Shown here: positions 1 through 10,124 of the stretch, in pieces
Layout of the letters: the number at the start of each line of letters is the position of its first letter
Numbering within the stretch: position 1 is the stretch's first letter
Source: Anaeramoeba flamelloides
Lineage: Eukaryota > Metamonada > Anaeramoebidae
Length of the DNA: 64,000 nt
Assembly (NCBI GenBank): GCA_027625915.1
Contig: JANTQA010000076.1
Location: forward strand, 372,001-436,000
Reading direction: 5' to 3'
Made by a program: the position numbers and the translations under genes
Notes under the pieces: generated by a model
Database searches by the model: none
The model's input: only the letters and a program-made list of their open reading frames with translations
What the model was told of the DNA's origin: nothing

Positions 1-256
1 CATCTTAAAGGTGTTTTCAATATAAAATCTTTTGGCAAATACCAATACTTTGTTTGAAAAATGAATTTTTTTTTAAAATTGAAAGATTGTTGTTTGCCAA
101 ACGATTTTTTGATTAAAATTGTTCTTAGTCTATTAAGATGATCAGATATTATATTTACTATTACCAAAATTTGTATAAATACATGGAACTCTTTATTTAT
201 CTCTAAAATTGAAAAAACTCGATTTTTTACAACATTCATATTTACTCTTGTTTATC
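1..256. repeat. Partial copy of palindromic MITE family E (right half)
   Basis: This stretch matches 12,090-12,345 closely: the same run from the hairpin arm AAATCTTTTGGCAAATACC through ATTAAGATGATCAGATATTA to an end reading ACAACATTCATATTTACTC. The copy is cut by the window edge, so only its right half is visible. It contains a hairpin in which TTTGGCAAATACCAATA pairs with a later TTTGCCAAACGATTTT. Two more copies lie at 11,969-12,343 and 12,450-13,056. No coding capacity is seen, so it is probably a non-autonomous DNA element. Confidence 0.6.
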
Positions 257-929
257 AGAAAAATTGTTTTATAATTGTTGAATGATTTCTTTTATTTAAG
301 AATCAAACCTTAAAATTATAACTAGTTATATACTAATTAGAATGTTGACTAATTAAATTAAACTTTTACAAAACAATATTCAATCAATCAAAAAAACAAG
401 AAGAAAAATTATTATTTTCCAGACTCTGGTATCCCCTATAAAACTCAATATTTTTCCAAAATAGATAGATCGTTTTAGTAATCAAATAATTAATCGAGTA
501 TTCTCTTAGATACCCCACTTTAATGAATTTAGGTAGGTTTATTACTGGGTTCATATAAAAATTGATTAGTTATAAAATGGATTTGATTTAAAAAATTCCC
601 AAAAGATACATTTTTTAATGATTCCATCGACGTACTTTCAGACCCGTGAATTTTTTCAAGACAATATACTTCTTCCTTTAAAAACTACTATTCGAAAAAA
701 ATGTCTTGAGCTCTTTTTCAACATACGAAAAAGAAAGTAACAAATAAAAATTGAATTTAACAGTTCTAATAACGACCTAAATAATCTGATTATAAAAAGA
801 GTCAAAACTAAAACTTGTCCATAAATTGAGAGAACACAGCCATTTTTCTTAAAATTAGGTTTTTCTTTAGTCCAACGAAAAAACAATCCAAGAATTCTGT
901 AAAAATCATTTTTTTCCTTTCAAGATCAG
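257..929. other. Intergenic, upstream of the dynamin gene
   Basis: AT-rich sequence with no convincing reading frame. A short stretch near 320-400 resembles repeat family G (10.3 and 20.8 kb), but weakly. No promoter motif can be named. The last 20 bases before the dynamin ATG are T-rich, then TTCAAGATCAG. Confidence 0.4.
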
Positions 930-3900
930 ATGAACAAACTGATTCCTTTAATAAATAAACTAAGACAAATTTTGAACCAAGCAGGATCTTCCCGTGTTCT
1001 TTTACCAAGCATTGTAGTTGTAGGAGAGCAAAGTGCAGGGAAATCGTCAGTTCTCGAAAATATCGTTGGGAAAGATTTCTTGCCACGGTAAGCTCTTATA
1101 TTTTGTGTTTAATATTTTTTTTCATTGTTAGTGGCACTTTTTTATTTTTAGGTGATTGTTTCAAACGTCAACTCTTTGAATTTCAATTGTTTGACAAAAT
1201 CTTTTCTATTCCTTTGTGACCATTTTATTTTATTCAAAAAAGATGATCTAACATTCACAAATGATAACGATAAATTTGGATCGTAACTGAATATAATTTT
1301 GGTTAACGAAACAAGGAATTTCAAGGAACAATTAATTACAACAAAAAAAATGAATTCTTGCTCTCCTTTGTTTCTTTTTGATTTTCTTCTTTTGTGTGAA
1401 GACAAAAAGTAATTCCTTTGAGTCTTTCTTTTACTTTTGAATTTATTAATTATTTGCTTTGTTCTAATAAAAAACGAAAATAAATTACACACAACAAAAG
1501 TGGTGATGATATTGTAACAAGAAGGCCGCTTGTTTTACAATTGTCAACTATACCCTCTAACCAAACGACCTATGCATACTTTGGTTCGGATGAAAATACT
1601 ACCTTTCCAAATTTAAAAGGAGTCAAATCCGAAATTAAAAGAAGAACAAAACAAGTGACAAGAGGAAAAAATATTTCTCCAGATGAAATAATGTTAAACG
1701 TAAAAGATCTTTTTAACACCACTTTCTTTTCTTTTTATTTTTGCGCCACTTTTATCAATCACAATTCGATAATTTTTTTTATTTTTTTTATTTTTTTTAT
1801 TCGACAAAACAACAAAAAATAATATAAGAAACAACATAAACCATTCAACAAATAGAATACTAATTCTCAAATCGACTTTTTATTGAAAATTTTCCCATCT
1901 TTTCCTCTCTTTTTGATAAACTAATTTAATCCGAGTTTTTGGGAATGGCTTTTCATTTTGTTTTAAAAATTTAAAAGATTGGCTGTATTCAATTTAAATT
2001 GAAAAAAATAATGTTAGAAACACTCACCGTCAAGCAAAAAAATTAGAGAAGCATGCTTTTATACTTCAAAGAGTGAAATCGACTTTTCGGTAAATTAAAC
2101 GAAAAAGGGTTAATCCCAAGTTCTCATTAACAAATCAAAAAATTTAATACTGACTAGAAGCTTTCTCCTAAAAAACAATTATCTTTCCTGACAAAACTTA
2201 CCAAGTGTTTAAATAGAAATTGGTGTGTTATGAATAAAAAAAAAAAAAAATCCCAGATTATATACTAATGGAAAAAATCATGAAATCATGTTATCAAAAA
2301 GTAATGAGATAATTTTGCATTGGATAACGTTTAGGGTTTCGAAATTACCACGAAGTGTTGTAAAGTGATGTAGGGGCTGAGTGTCACAGAGTGCCAATGT
2401 TTTTTTTTAATTATAAAAGAATGGAGTAAAATCAAAGATTTTACTCTAGTTCTTTTGAATTTTGGAAAACTGCCGTTAGCTTTTTTTTAATTTTAGAAAA
2501 TAAATAGAAAATTTCTTTAATTTTTTTTTTATTTGTTATGTTAAAAAAAAACCGCCATTATATTTTCCAGAATTCAAAAGAATACAGTAAAATCTATTTG
2601 ATTATTCAATTTTTTTAAATTCTGGAAAACCAAAGCAAGGTTTTCGAGTTAAGCTAAATTTCAAAAATAGGGTCATCATTAGTATTTTCTAAATTATTGG
2701 TATGTGTGTTGTGTTAACCAAATATTCTGAACCCAATATCTTTTAAAAGTCATTATTGAATATTTAATATCAAGAAACAATCTTCTTTTAATGAAAATTT
2801 CCCAAAGTTGAATTCATTTTTTTTGCAATTTTTCTTTCAAAATGATTACATATTTTTATTTTTTATGTTGAATGAACAAGAACATTTTTTGAAAACCGTT
2901 AATATTCAAGAGATGAGATTAATTAGCATTGGGGGAAAGGGATTGTAAAATTCAAAGAAAGTAAAACACCCAAGAAGTGTTTGCTTCGAAAACAAGTATC
3001 AACCAAATTTGCTTTAATGAGTTACAATGATTCCTTGAAAAGTGAAGAAATAGCAAGATCAAATAAGATCTTCTTTTCTCTTTCATTTGGAGACAATGTG
3101 ATGAATGTGATCGTATTCATTTTATCTTTGAGTTCTTTGTTGTACATTCAAAAAATTGGTTTTTGTTTTTGTTTTCTTTTCTTTTTCTTTTTCTTTTCTT
3201 TCTTTTGTTGAGATTCTTTTTATCTTGAAAAAGGTATCAAGGAAAGTTTGGGTTGATACCAAATGGGTGAATAGTAAAAATCTGATAACTCTGATGGAAA
3301 GTTGTTTCAAAAGGTTCTTGGAAGCAATGGTGAATCTTAAATGGATAATTTTAAGATGAAAAATCATTTCAAAAAATAGGGTCAGATTTATTTTTTTTCT
3401 TTATGGGTTTCTTTTCTCTATTCTTTTATTAGAAATAATAATTAAAACAGAAAAGGGTGTTTTAGACAGTTATTTTTTAGTTTTAAGTTCTGATTTTTCT
3501 GGGTTGAGTTTTGGTATTCACTAAATGAGAAACTACATTTTTTTTTCAATCAAAAATTTGCCCCTATTTTTGAAATTAAGCTTAGTTTCATTTTTTAATG
3601 TTTAAGAAAATAATTTAATTTTTTTTTTTTTTACTTGAAGAAGTGTAAATTACATTATAGGTGTACTTATAATTAAATTTATGAAAGCAAATTTAGGTCT
3701 AAAAACCATAAATTTCATAATTATTAATTAATGAAAATAATTTCAAATTGTCTTGGCTTAAAATTGATTCATTGGGATTTTTTTCTTTTTTTTAATTTGT
3801 TTACAAATATTAATCTACCTTTTTCAATTCTGGGAGAACCATACCAATAAAAAAAAAGAACCATCTTTCAAAGAAGGTAGTGTATTAAAAATCCTTCGAA

Positions 3901-6900
3901 ATTCACTAGAAATTTCCTTTAATTCGCATTTTGAACAATAATTAAGACTTTTAATGAAAAAACATTTTGGACAAAATCCAAAAATAAAATAGGAAAATAA
4001 TTTCATAAAAGATGGAAAACTTAATTTTTTTTATCACTTTTTAGTTTTCATTCTTACATAGAACCCTTGAGCATCTAGCTTTAAAAGATTTATCGAATAG
4101 AATGAGTTCGGTTAAATAATAATCATCATTCAAGTAGAGAGATTCGATCATAAAAGCCATTGAAAAGAAGTTTTTTGTATTATTGGGTTTTTTTTTCTAT
4201 AAGTTAAACAATGATCATTTCATAATTAAAAAGTTAATCAAAAAAAAAGATGTTTCCAAAACAAAGTTAATTATTATACTATTAATTTTTGTTTTTTGTT
4301 TTTTTTTTTTTTTTTTTGATTACTGAAAGGATCGTTTCAGAAATAAGAATTTCTTGTTCTGTCACAGAGAGTTGGAGTTCAGATTAAGCTAAAAATGTTT
4401 GATAGTAGAATAATTCAATTTTGAATCATTGGGTTTTGGTTTAGTAATTATTTTATTTAGTAGACTACCAATATTCTTTTGAAAATCTATCCAATATTCA
4501 GTTTGATTATTCACTAATTGTTTATAAATATTAAACAATAATATCGAGTGACAAGGGAAAAATAATAAATTTTATCTCTTTTTTTTTTTGGTTTGTTTTA
4601 GAAAACAAATTAAAAAAAATGAAAAAATGAAAATTGGTAAATAAAAGTATGAAAATTTCATTAAAAGTTAGTTTAAATATGATAAAAAATCATTAAACGT
4701 TTTTTTTATTATTTAATAAGGGGGTGTTATTAACCCCTCTTGTTTGACGCTAGCTTTTCCAGAATTCCTAAATTTTTATTTAGGAATTTTATTAAATACT
4801 CAAAAATAAGTTTATTCCCCGCTAAGTCTAATAAAGCACGTTGAATCTTTTTTTGTAATAATATTAGAAATATTATTATTATTATTTAGAATATTTATTA
4901 TATTAATTTTTTTTTAAATTAGATATTCAGATTTTGCGATTATTTTCATAGGCTGGAAAATTCAATAGAAAATGGTCTAAATCTTCAATGGTTTCTAAAT
5001 TATTTATTTTTTTACATAATTCACAATATTTTGATTTATTTTTATTCATAGCATAAGAATACCTGTTAAGATAATTTTTATAATTTCTTAACTTTAAAAT
5101 AGACGTTGAACCTACCTATTTTAAATATTTTTTGGTATTTATTTATGATATTATTGATTTGTATAATTTTTAAATAATTTTGACGAGTGTCGTTAAGTGT
5201 CGTCAAGTGCCGTAGAGTGCCGTTGAGTACCTACGTTTTTTTTTTTTTAATTTACAAGAATTGAGGAAAAGCTTTGATTTTACTCAATTCTTTTGAATTC
5301 TGGAAAACTTAACGAAAAGTGCCGTAGGGTGCCGTAGAGTGCCTAGCTTTTCCAGAATTTAAAAGAATTGAGCAAAATCTTTGATTTTTCTCCATTCTTT
5401 TGAATTCTGGAAAAGCTAACAACGGATTTTTTTAATTTCTAAAATTAAAAAAAAAACTAAGGGCGGTTTTCTTGAGTTTTCTATTTATTTTGTTAAATGT
5501 TCTAGGTTTTTTTGAGGTTTTCTATTTTATTTGTGAAGTGTTCTAGGTTTTTTTTTCTTTAGAAATAAACCGAAATTTTTAATAAATTTTCAGTTTATTT
5601 CTAAAGTTAAAAAAACCTAACGAAAATCTATTGATTTTCTAAATAAATAGAAAACTCAAAAAAGCCTAACGAAAATCCATCGATTTTCTAAATAAAATAG
5701 AAAATCTCAAAAAAACCTAGAAAATTTCACAAATAAAGAGAAAACTCAAGAAAAGCTAACGGCGGTTTTTTTTACTTTAGAAATAAACCGAAATTTTATT
5801 AAAATTTTCTTTTAATTTCTAAAATTAAAAAAAAACTAACGACATTTCCAACTTTGACTATTTTCTAAATTTTTAATTCTGAAATTGTCTAATTCATATT
5901 CTAGTTGTTTTAAATTTTTGGATACCAATTAATATTTTCAAATTCTTTTTTTCTAAAAGGGGGATAATTAATTAATTCATCAAAAACGAGGATTTTTAAT
6001 TTTTGAATTAACTTAAATCTTCTTTTATATATCGTTATTCTTGCAGGGTCAATTTCTGCTTCTGTTTTATAAATAATCCCAGAGAGAATGGGTTGATTAA
6101 TAAAAATATTGTAATTTTTTCAATTAATCCAAGTACCAATATCTTTAAAATCTGTTTTTTTTAAAGCCAAATATTTCTAATACATATAATAATTGGCTAT
6201 GTAATACAGATTTAAAAAACTGAATTTTTAATCGATTAGAAATTTTTTTTTATTCTAAGATATTGATTAATTTTTTGAAATTGGTCTTAACTTTATCAAG
6301 GTTAAATTTTAACTGAGTTTTTTTATCTAATCAAATACTAAGATATAAATTTTCCTTTGGAATTAAAGTTTTTTTACTTTTTATCCTTATCTGGATTCAT
6401 TCCGAAATCTCTTATTATATATATATATTTATATTTATAAATTGAAAATTAATTTCTATTAATGATCCTTTCATAAGTAAAATTAGATCATCTGCAAACA
6501 TTTGGGCATGTAATGTCAAGTGATTTAATTTTTTCTTAGAGAAAATGAGTAATAAATCCAAATAATAAAGGAGATAATGTATCTACCTGATAAACACCAA
6601 TTCCTTCTTTCGAGTAATAAACAAGTAGATATTTTACGATAATTTCATTATTTATAAATTTTTGAATTGGATAATAAATAAGTGAATGATGAATAGAGTC
6701 AAAACGTTTTTGTATATCTATTGACAAGATATAAATTCATTCTTTTTTAAATTTATTTTTTATTTTTTGATATTCATTCAATATGTTTAAAACTGCAATT
6801 CTGGTATCTAATTTTTTGTTTTTTTAATCCAAATTGGTTTTTTGAAACTAAATCCCAAGAATCTTGGATAAAATCGTTTAACATTGAAACAAAAAATGTA

Positions 6901-9900
6901 TTATTTTGTACATAGTAACTTTAATGTATTTAGTAAATTGTCTTTGTTTCAATTTTTTTTTTTTAAATTAAAAAAATCTTCATGAAGTTCAACACATCTT
7001 GAACTTATGAAGACTTCTTAAACCCTTTCGTTTAAATTTCTAACAATAACAACCACAACAATGTAAATTGAGATTTTTCACTTGTTTTTTTCGGGATAGT
7101 CATATTTAAATTAAAAAAAATTGGCAGTTAACAAAAAATGATTTTTAAAAGAGATAATTTTGAACTTATGAAGTACAATGCTATTATATTAAATGTATTA
7201 TTGATGAACAATTTTTCCAGAATATGTCTAAGTTGCAATTGGTCATCCTCTCTCAAAAATGATCATTGTTTTTAAATTCTGGAAAATATAACTGCAGGGT
7301 TTTTTAATTTACGAAACAAAAAGAAAATTTTCTAATTTTTATTTAATTTTCTCAAATAATAAAAAATTAATAAAAAAACAACTCCAAACATTTTTATTTT
7401 TTCTTTAAATTGAATTTTTTGCTATTAGAAACCCCAGATTTTTTGACAGGAACGGTGTTTATCGTATTATGTCATTTTACTCCTTTACCTTACTAAAAAA
7501 ACTTTTTCTTACTTTTAAATTTCTTACTTAAAAATTTAATTAATCTTCAAATCTCAATTTTAAAGATTTTGCCATTATCTTGCATTGAAGATTCAATGTT
7601 AATAAGCATACCTAAATGATTGATTTCCGTTTAGAAAAGATCTTTTTATAAAATTCCCCAATAATTTGAATTTTTCATAACTCTATTAATTTTTTAATTG
7701 AAAATCTATTTCAAATTTTTTAGATCTTATTTTTTTTATCTTTTTTGAACATTTTGAAATACATCAATTGGCAATAGTTTGAGAATTCGATGTTAGGTGA
7801 GAAATGAAAAAAAAAATAAATATTTTTTTTTCCCAATTTGCCATGTACCTCAATTTCGAAAATTAAAAAAAAATAAATTGCCAACTGATAACTTTTTGGT
7901 TCCAAATTTTCATCTACAATTTTCCATTTTTCATTATTAAGATCAGTAAAAAAGGATTTTCCGTTGTCTTTAATCCTATTAAATGAATATTCAACAATCT
8001 AAATTCATAAGTTTGTTTTTGATCTCTTTTTTCTTTTCCTCTAATTCCTTTCTAAATTTTGAAAAACAATTAATGGTTTTGAATTGAAATTTTTAAAAAA
8101 AAAAAACTTCAAATTCCAACACCCTAAATTTGATAAAAAAAAAAAAAATATAAAAAAAAAAAAAAAATAAAATAAAAAAAAAAATCCCTCATTGCACCAC
8201 CTATGAATTTTTTTTTCAAAATTCAAATTTAATTATTTCGCTTTATCTGATTTAAAATCTTTGTATTAAATAAAATCAAAATATGTGTATCGAATTTATT
8301 AATATCTGAAAAAAATTCAAATGAAATATTGTGAAATTCAATTCTCAATCTTTTGCCAACTATTCATATCTTTATAATTTCAAATATATTAATTAAAAAT
8401 AATGAATTTTTTTTATATATTATTTTTTTTTATGATATTTAATATATCTAAAGGTCTTTTCAAGTGAAGTGCCTGAGTTAACTTTAATAGATTTGCCCGG
8501 TTTAACCCAGGTAGCTGTTGAGGGACAAGATAAGGATATTTCACAACAAATAAGAAAGCTTGTATTAAAATACATTCAGAATCCAAAATCCATTATTTTA
8601 GCGATAATTCCGGCAAATCAAGATCTTGCAAATAGTGCTGCACTTCGTATTGCAAGAGAGGTTGATCCTGAGGGTCAAAGAACCTTGGGTGTCCTGACAA
8701 AAGTTGACATCATTCAAAAAGGTGTCAACATTAAGGACATTTTGGAAGGTAGACTTTATCCATTAAAATTAGGATACATCCCGATCATGAATCGATCAAA
8801 CCAATCAATTAAAAATAAAAAGACAATTAAAACTGCGCTGCGAGAAGAAAGGGAATTTTTTAGAAACAATTATAACAGTTATAAAAAAAGATGTGGTACT
8901 GTCTTTCTATGTAAGAGACTCTCATTGTTATTGGTCAGTCATATTAAAAAAGATATACATGAAATCAGGGATCGAGTACAAATGAAAATCAAGCAAGCAG
9001 AAAAGAAGCAAAAGGATCATCAAAGGAAATATGGAACTTTTATTAGCTCAAAAAACCAAGCAGGTGTATTGATGCACAAATTAAATATCTATGCGAATAC
9101 TTATATCGAAAGGATTGAAGGTTCAAATAAGCAGTTTGAAAAAAATAAATTAACCGGGGGTGCGCGTATCAATTATTTATTTACAAACATCTTTCGAAAA
9201 TTTTTAAATGAATTCGATCCCATCAAGCTTATTGATTTACAAAGGCTTATTACAGAAATCAGGAAATCAAAGGGATTAAATTTTAATACCCAAATTTCTG
9301 ATGAAACATTTAAACAAATTCTATCAGAGCAAATTTCATTGCTTGAACAGCCCTGCCAACAGGTTGTTGAACTAACCTCGAAAGAATTAAAATCCATAGT
9401 TAAAGATTTGGGAATATTAGAAATTAAACCATACCCAAAATTAGAGAAAAAGCTTTCACAATTAACTTTATCTTTGATCGAGAGCTTAAAAAATAAAACA
9501 AAAACCTTTATAAACAAATTAATAAGTGTGGAAGCAGATGTTGTTACTCTAAGCCACCCTGACTATATCCGACCAGATCGAGAAAATATTTATAATTTGG
9601 TAGAATTATCGCTACAGAAAAAAAGAAATGTCAAAGAGAAATTCAAATCGAAATCAAAAACCAAAAACAACAAGCCAAATAAAAATAAACCTTGGTATTC
9701 ATTTCTCATGAATGTTGACGAAAAAAATGATAACAGTAACAATGATAACAATACCTATCAAAATGAATTACAATCTAATCATTTGCAAGAAGTGAATTTT
9801 AATCAAAGATCCTCAAATGTATTTGGTATTCAAGAAAAAGTCGATTTGATATTTATTCTACAAAGCTTGGCTAATTATTTGCAAATCATTAAAATCAAAA

Positions 9901-10124
9901 TTTCAGACCTCGTTCCGAAAGCTATCGGTCATTTCTTAATTAATAAAAGTAAACAGCAAATATTGGGTATTTTTGTAACAAATCTATACCAAAAACAAAA
10001 TTTTAATGTGCTATTAGCCCAAAACGAGCAAGTCGAAAATGAAAGAATACGAATACAAAATGAATTGTCAATATTTTATCAAGCAATGGAATACTTAAAA
10101 AATTCAAAATCGTTTAAAATTTAA
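930..10124 (+). CDS. Dynamin-family GTPase, three exons
   Basis: Large GTPase that assembles on membranes and drives fission. Exons are 930-1087, 1501-1699 and 8454-10124, giving 675 residues, close to short dynamin-related proteins lacking PH and proline-rich domains. The joins are exact: CG|T rebuilds an Arg before [10 protein letters not shown], and the second junction is phase 0 into [17 protein letters not shown]-loop GEQSAGKSS is at residues 32-40, switch-1 Thr59 lies in the VTRRP motif, DLPG is at 132-135 and TKVD at 201-204. A helical middle domain follows. An Asn/Lys-rich linker near residue 540 precedes a C-terminal GTPase effector domain at about 580-670. The start is the first ATG before the dynamin N-terminus. 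Intron 1 is 413 bp. Intron 2 is 6,754 bp and full of mobile DNA, which is odd beside the short first intron. Whether it is a Vps1/Drp1-type or another member cannot be told here. Confidence 0.93.
2340..2635. repeat. Hairpin array 1 (degenerate decamers plus palindromes)
   Basis: Degenerate decamers (AAGTGTTGTA, AAGTGATGTA, GAGTGTCACA, GAGTGCC) precede a palindrome whose arms carry AAAGAATGGAGTAAAATC and GATTTTACTC. A second palindrome follows between TTTTCCAGAATTCAAAAG and AAATTCTGGAAAA. It has the same architecture as the arrays at 5.2 and 24.2 kb. Confidence 0.7.
2646..3592. mobile_element. TIR element, family L, with an exon-like interior
   Basis: The left end reads TTAAGCTAAATTTCAAAAATAGGG and the right end reads CCCTATTTTTGAAATTAAGC, an inverted repeat of about 25 bp roughly 0.9 kb apart. 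Between about 2930 and 3360 the base composition is visibly less AT-rich than its surroundings and two plus-strand frames stay open (2981-3211 and 3156-3359), but no family is recognisable in them. Similar ends occur near 56,656 and 58,040-58,070. It may be a DNA transposon with remains of a captured or transposase coding segment. Confidence 0.45.
3640..4010. repeat. Repeat family J, copy 1, with a minus-strand Cys-rich frame
   Basis: The part at 3640-3850 is similar to 30,395-30,600 and to 61,722-61,900 (shared: GTGTAAATTACA, the CATAAATTTCATAATTA block, AATTAATGAAAATA). On the minus strand a 60-residue frame (4006-3824) shows CPKC followed 13 residues later by CSKC, like a zinc-binding segment. 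The other copies are broken in this frame. This is probably the decayed coding part of a repeat, and its family is unknown. Confidence 0.45.
4905..6960 (-). mobile_element. Decayed non-LTR retrotransposon (LINE), RT to zinc knuckle
   Basis: Read on the minus strand in order: an RT segment like NQFGLKK (about 6830), [14 protein letters not shown] (6720-6670), [13 protein letters not shown] (6590-6550), the catalytic box [10 protein letters not shown] (6505-6475), a C-terminal RT block with [20 protein letters not shown] (about 6070-6010), NLENSQSWK, and after an intervening hairpin array a C-terminal zinc-knuckle-like motif CELCKKINN...[10 protein letters not shown] (5026-4950). Several frameshifts and in-frame stops are present, including TGA where a Trp is expected near 6113, and the knuckle's last Cys reads Phe. 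It is 5'-truncated, with no endonuclease or ORF1 recognised. The block at 52.8 kb (IIYKTEAKIDQVRISIYKRR) is the same family. Confidence 0.85.
5180..5860. repeat. Hairpin array 2: tandem decamers and nested palindromes inside the LINE
   Basis: It begins with five tandem decamers (AGTGTCGTTA, AGTGTCGTCA, AGTGCCGTAG, AGTGCCGTTG, AGTACC). A hairpin with arms ACAAGAATTGAGGAAAA and ACTCAATTCTTTTGAATTC follows, then more decamers and a second hairpin bounded by CTAGCTTTTCCAGAATT and AATTCTGGAAAAGCTAAC. A palindrome of about 300 bp centred near 5585 comes next, with inner arms AGAAATAAACCGAAA/CAGTTTATTTCTAAAG and outer arms CTATTTTATTTGTGAAGTG/TTCACAAATAAAGAG. It ends with another hairpin near 5770-5850. 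It sits between the RT and zinc-knuckle parts of the LINE, so it looks inserted. Confidence 0.8.
7210..7380. repeat. Single hairpin module of the same family
   Basis: TTTTTCCAGAATATG pairs with TAAATTCTGGAAAATATAAC, followed by a degenerate AAATTTTCT/AGAAAATT type palindrome ending in AAAAAACAACTCC. It matches the type-I hairpins of arrays 1, 2, 5 and 6. It lies just upstream, in LINE orientation, of the truncated LINE. Confidence 0.5.

Larger units (their letters stand above)
1700..8453 (+). other. 6.75 kb intron 2 of the dynamin gene
   Basis: Donor GTAAAAG follows the codon AAC at 1699, and acceptor CTAAAG ends at 8453. Splicing gives an uninterrupted dynamin G domain, so this is a real intron and not a gene break. 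It holds a hairpin array (2340-2635), a TIR element (2646-3592), repeat J (3640-3850), a minus-strand LINE (4905-6960) interrupted by the largest hairpin array, and a further hairpin (7210-7380). The stretch 7400-8450 is A/T homopolymer-rich with nothing recognisable. Confidence 0.85.

Noticed and set aside
5183-5236. Tandem decamers as a CRISPR-like array
   Set aside because: Units are 10 bp with no spacers and lie in eukaryotic repeat DNA.
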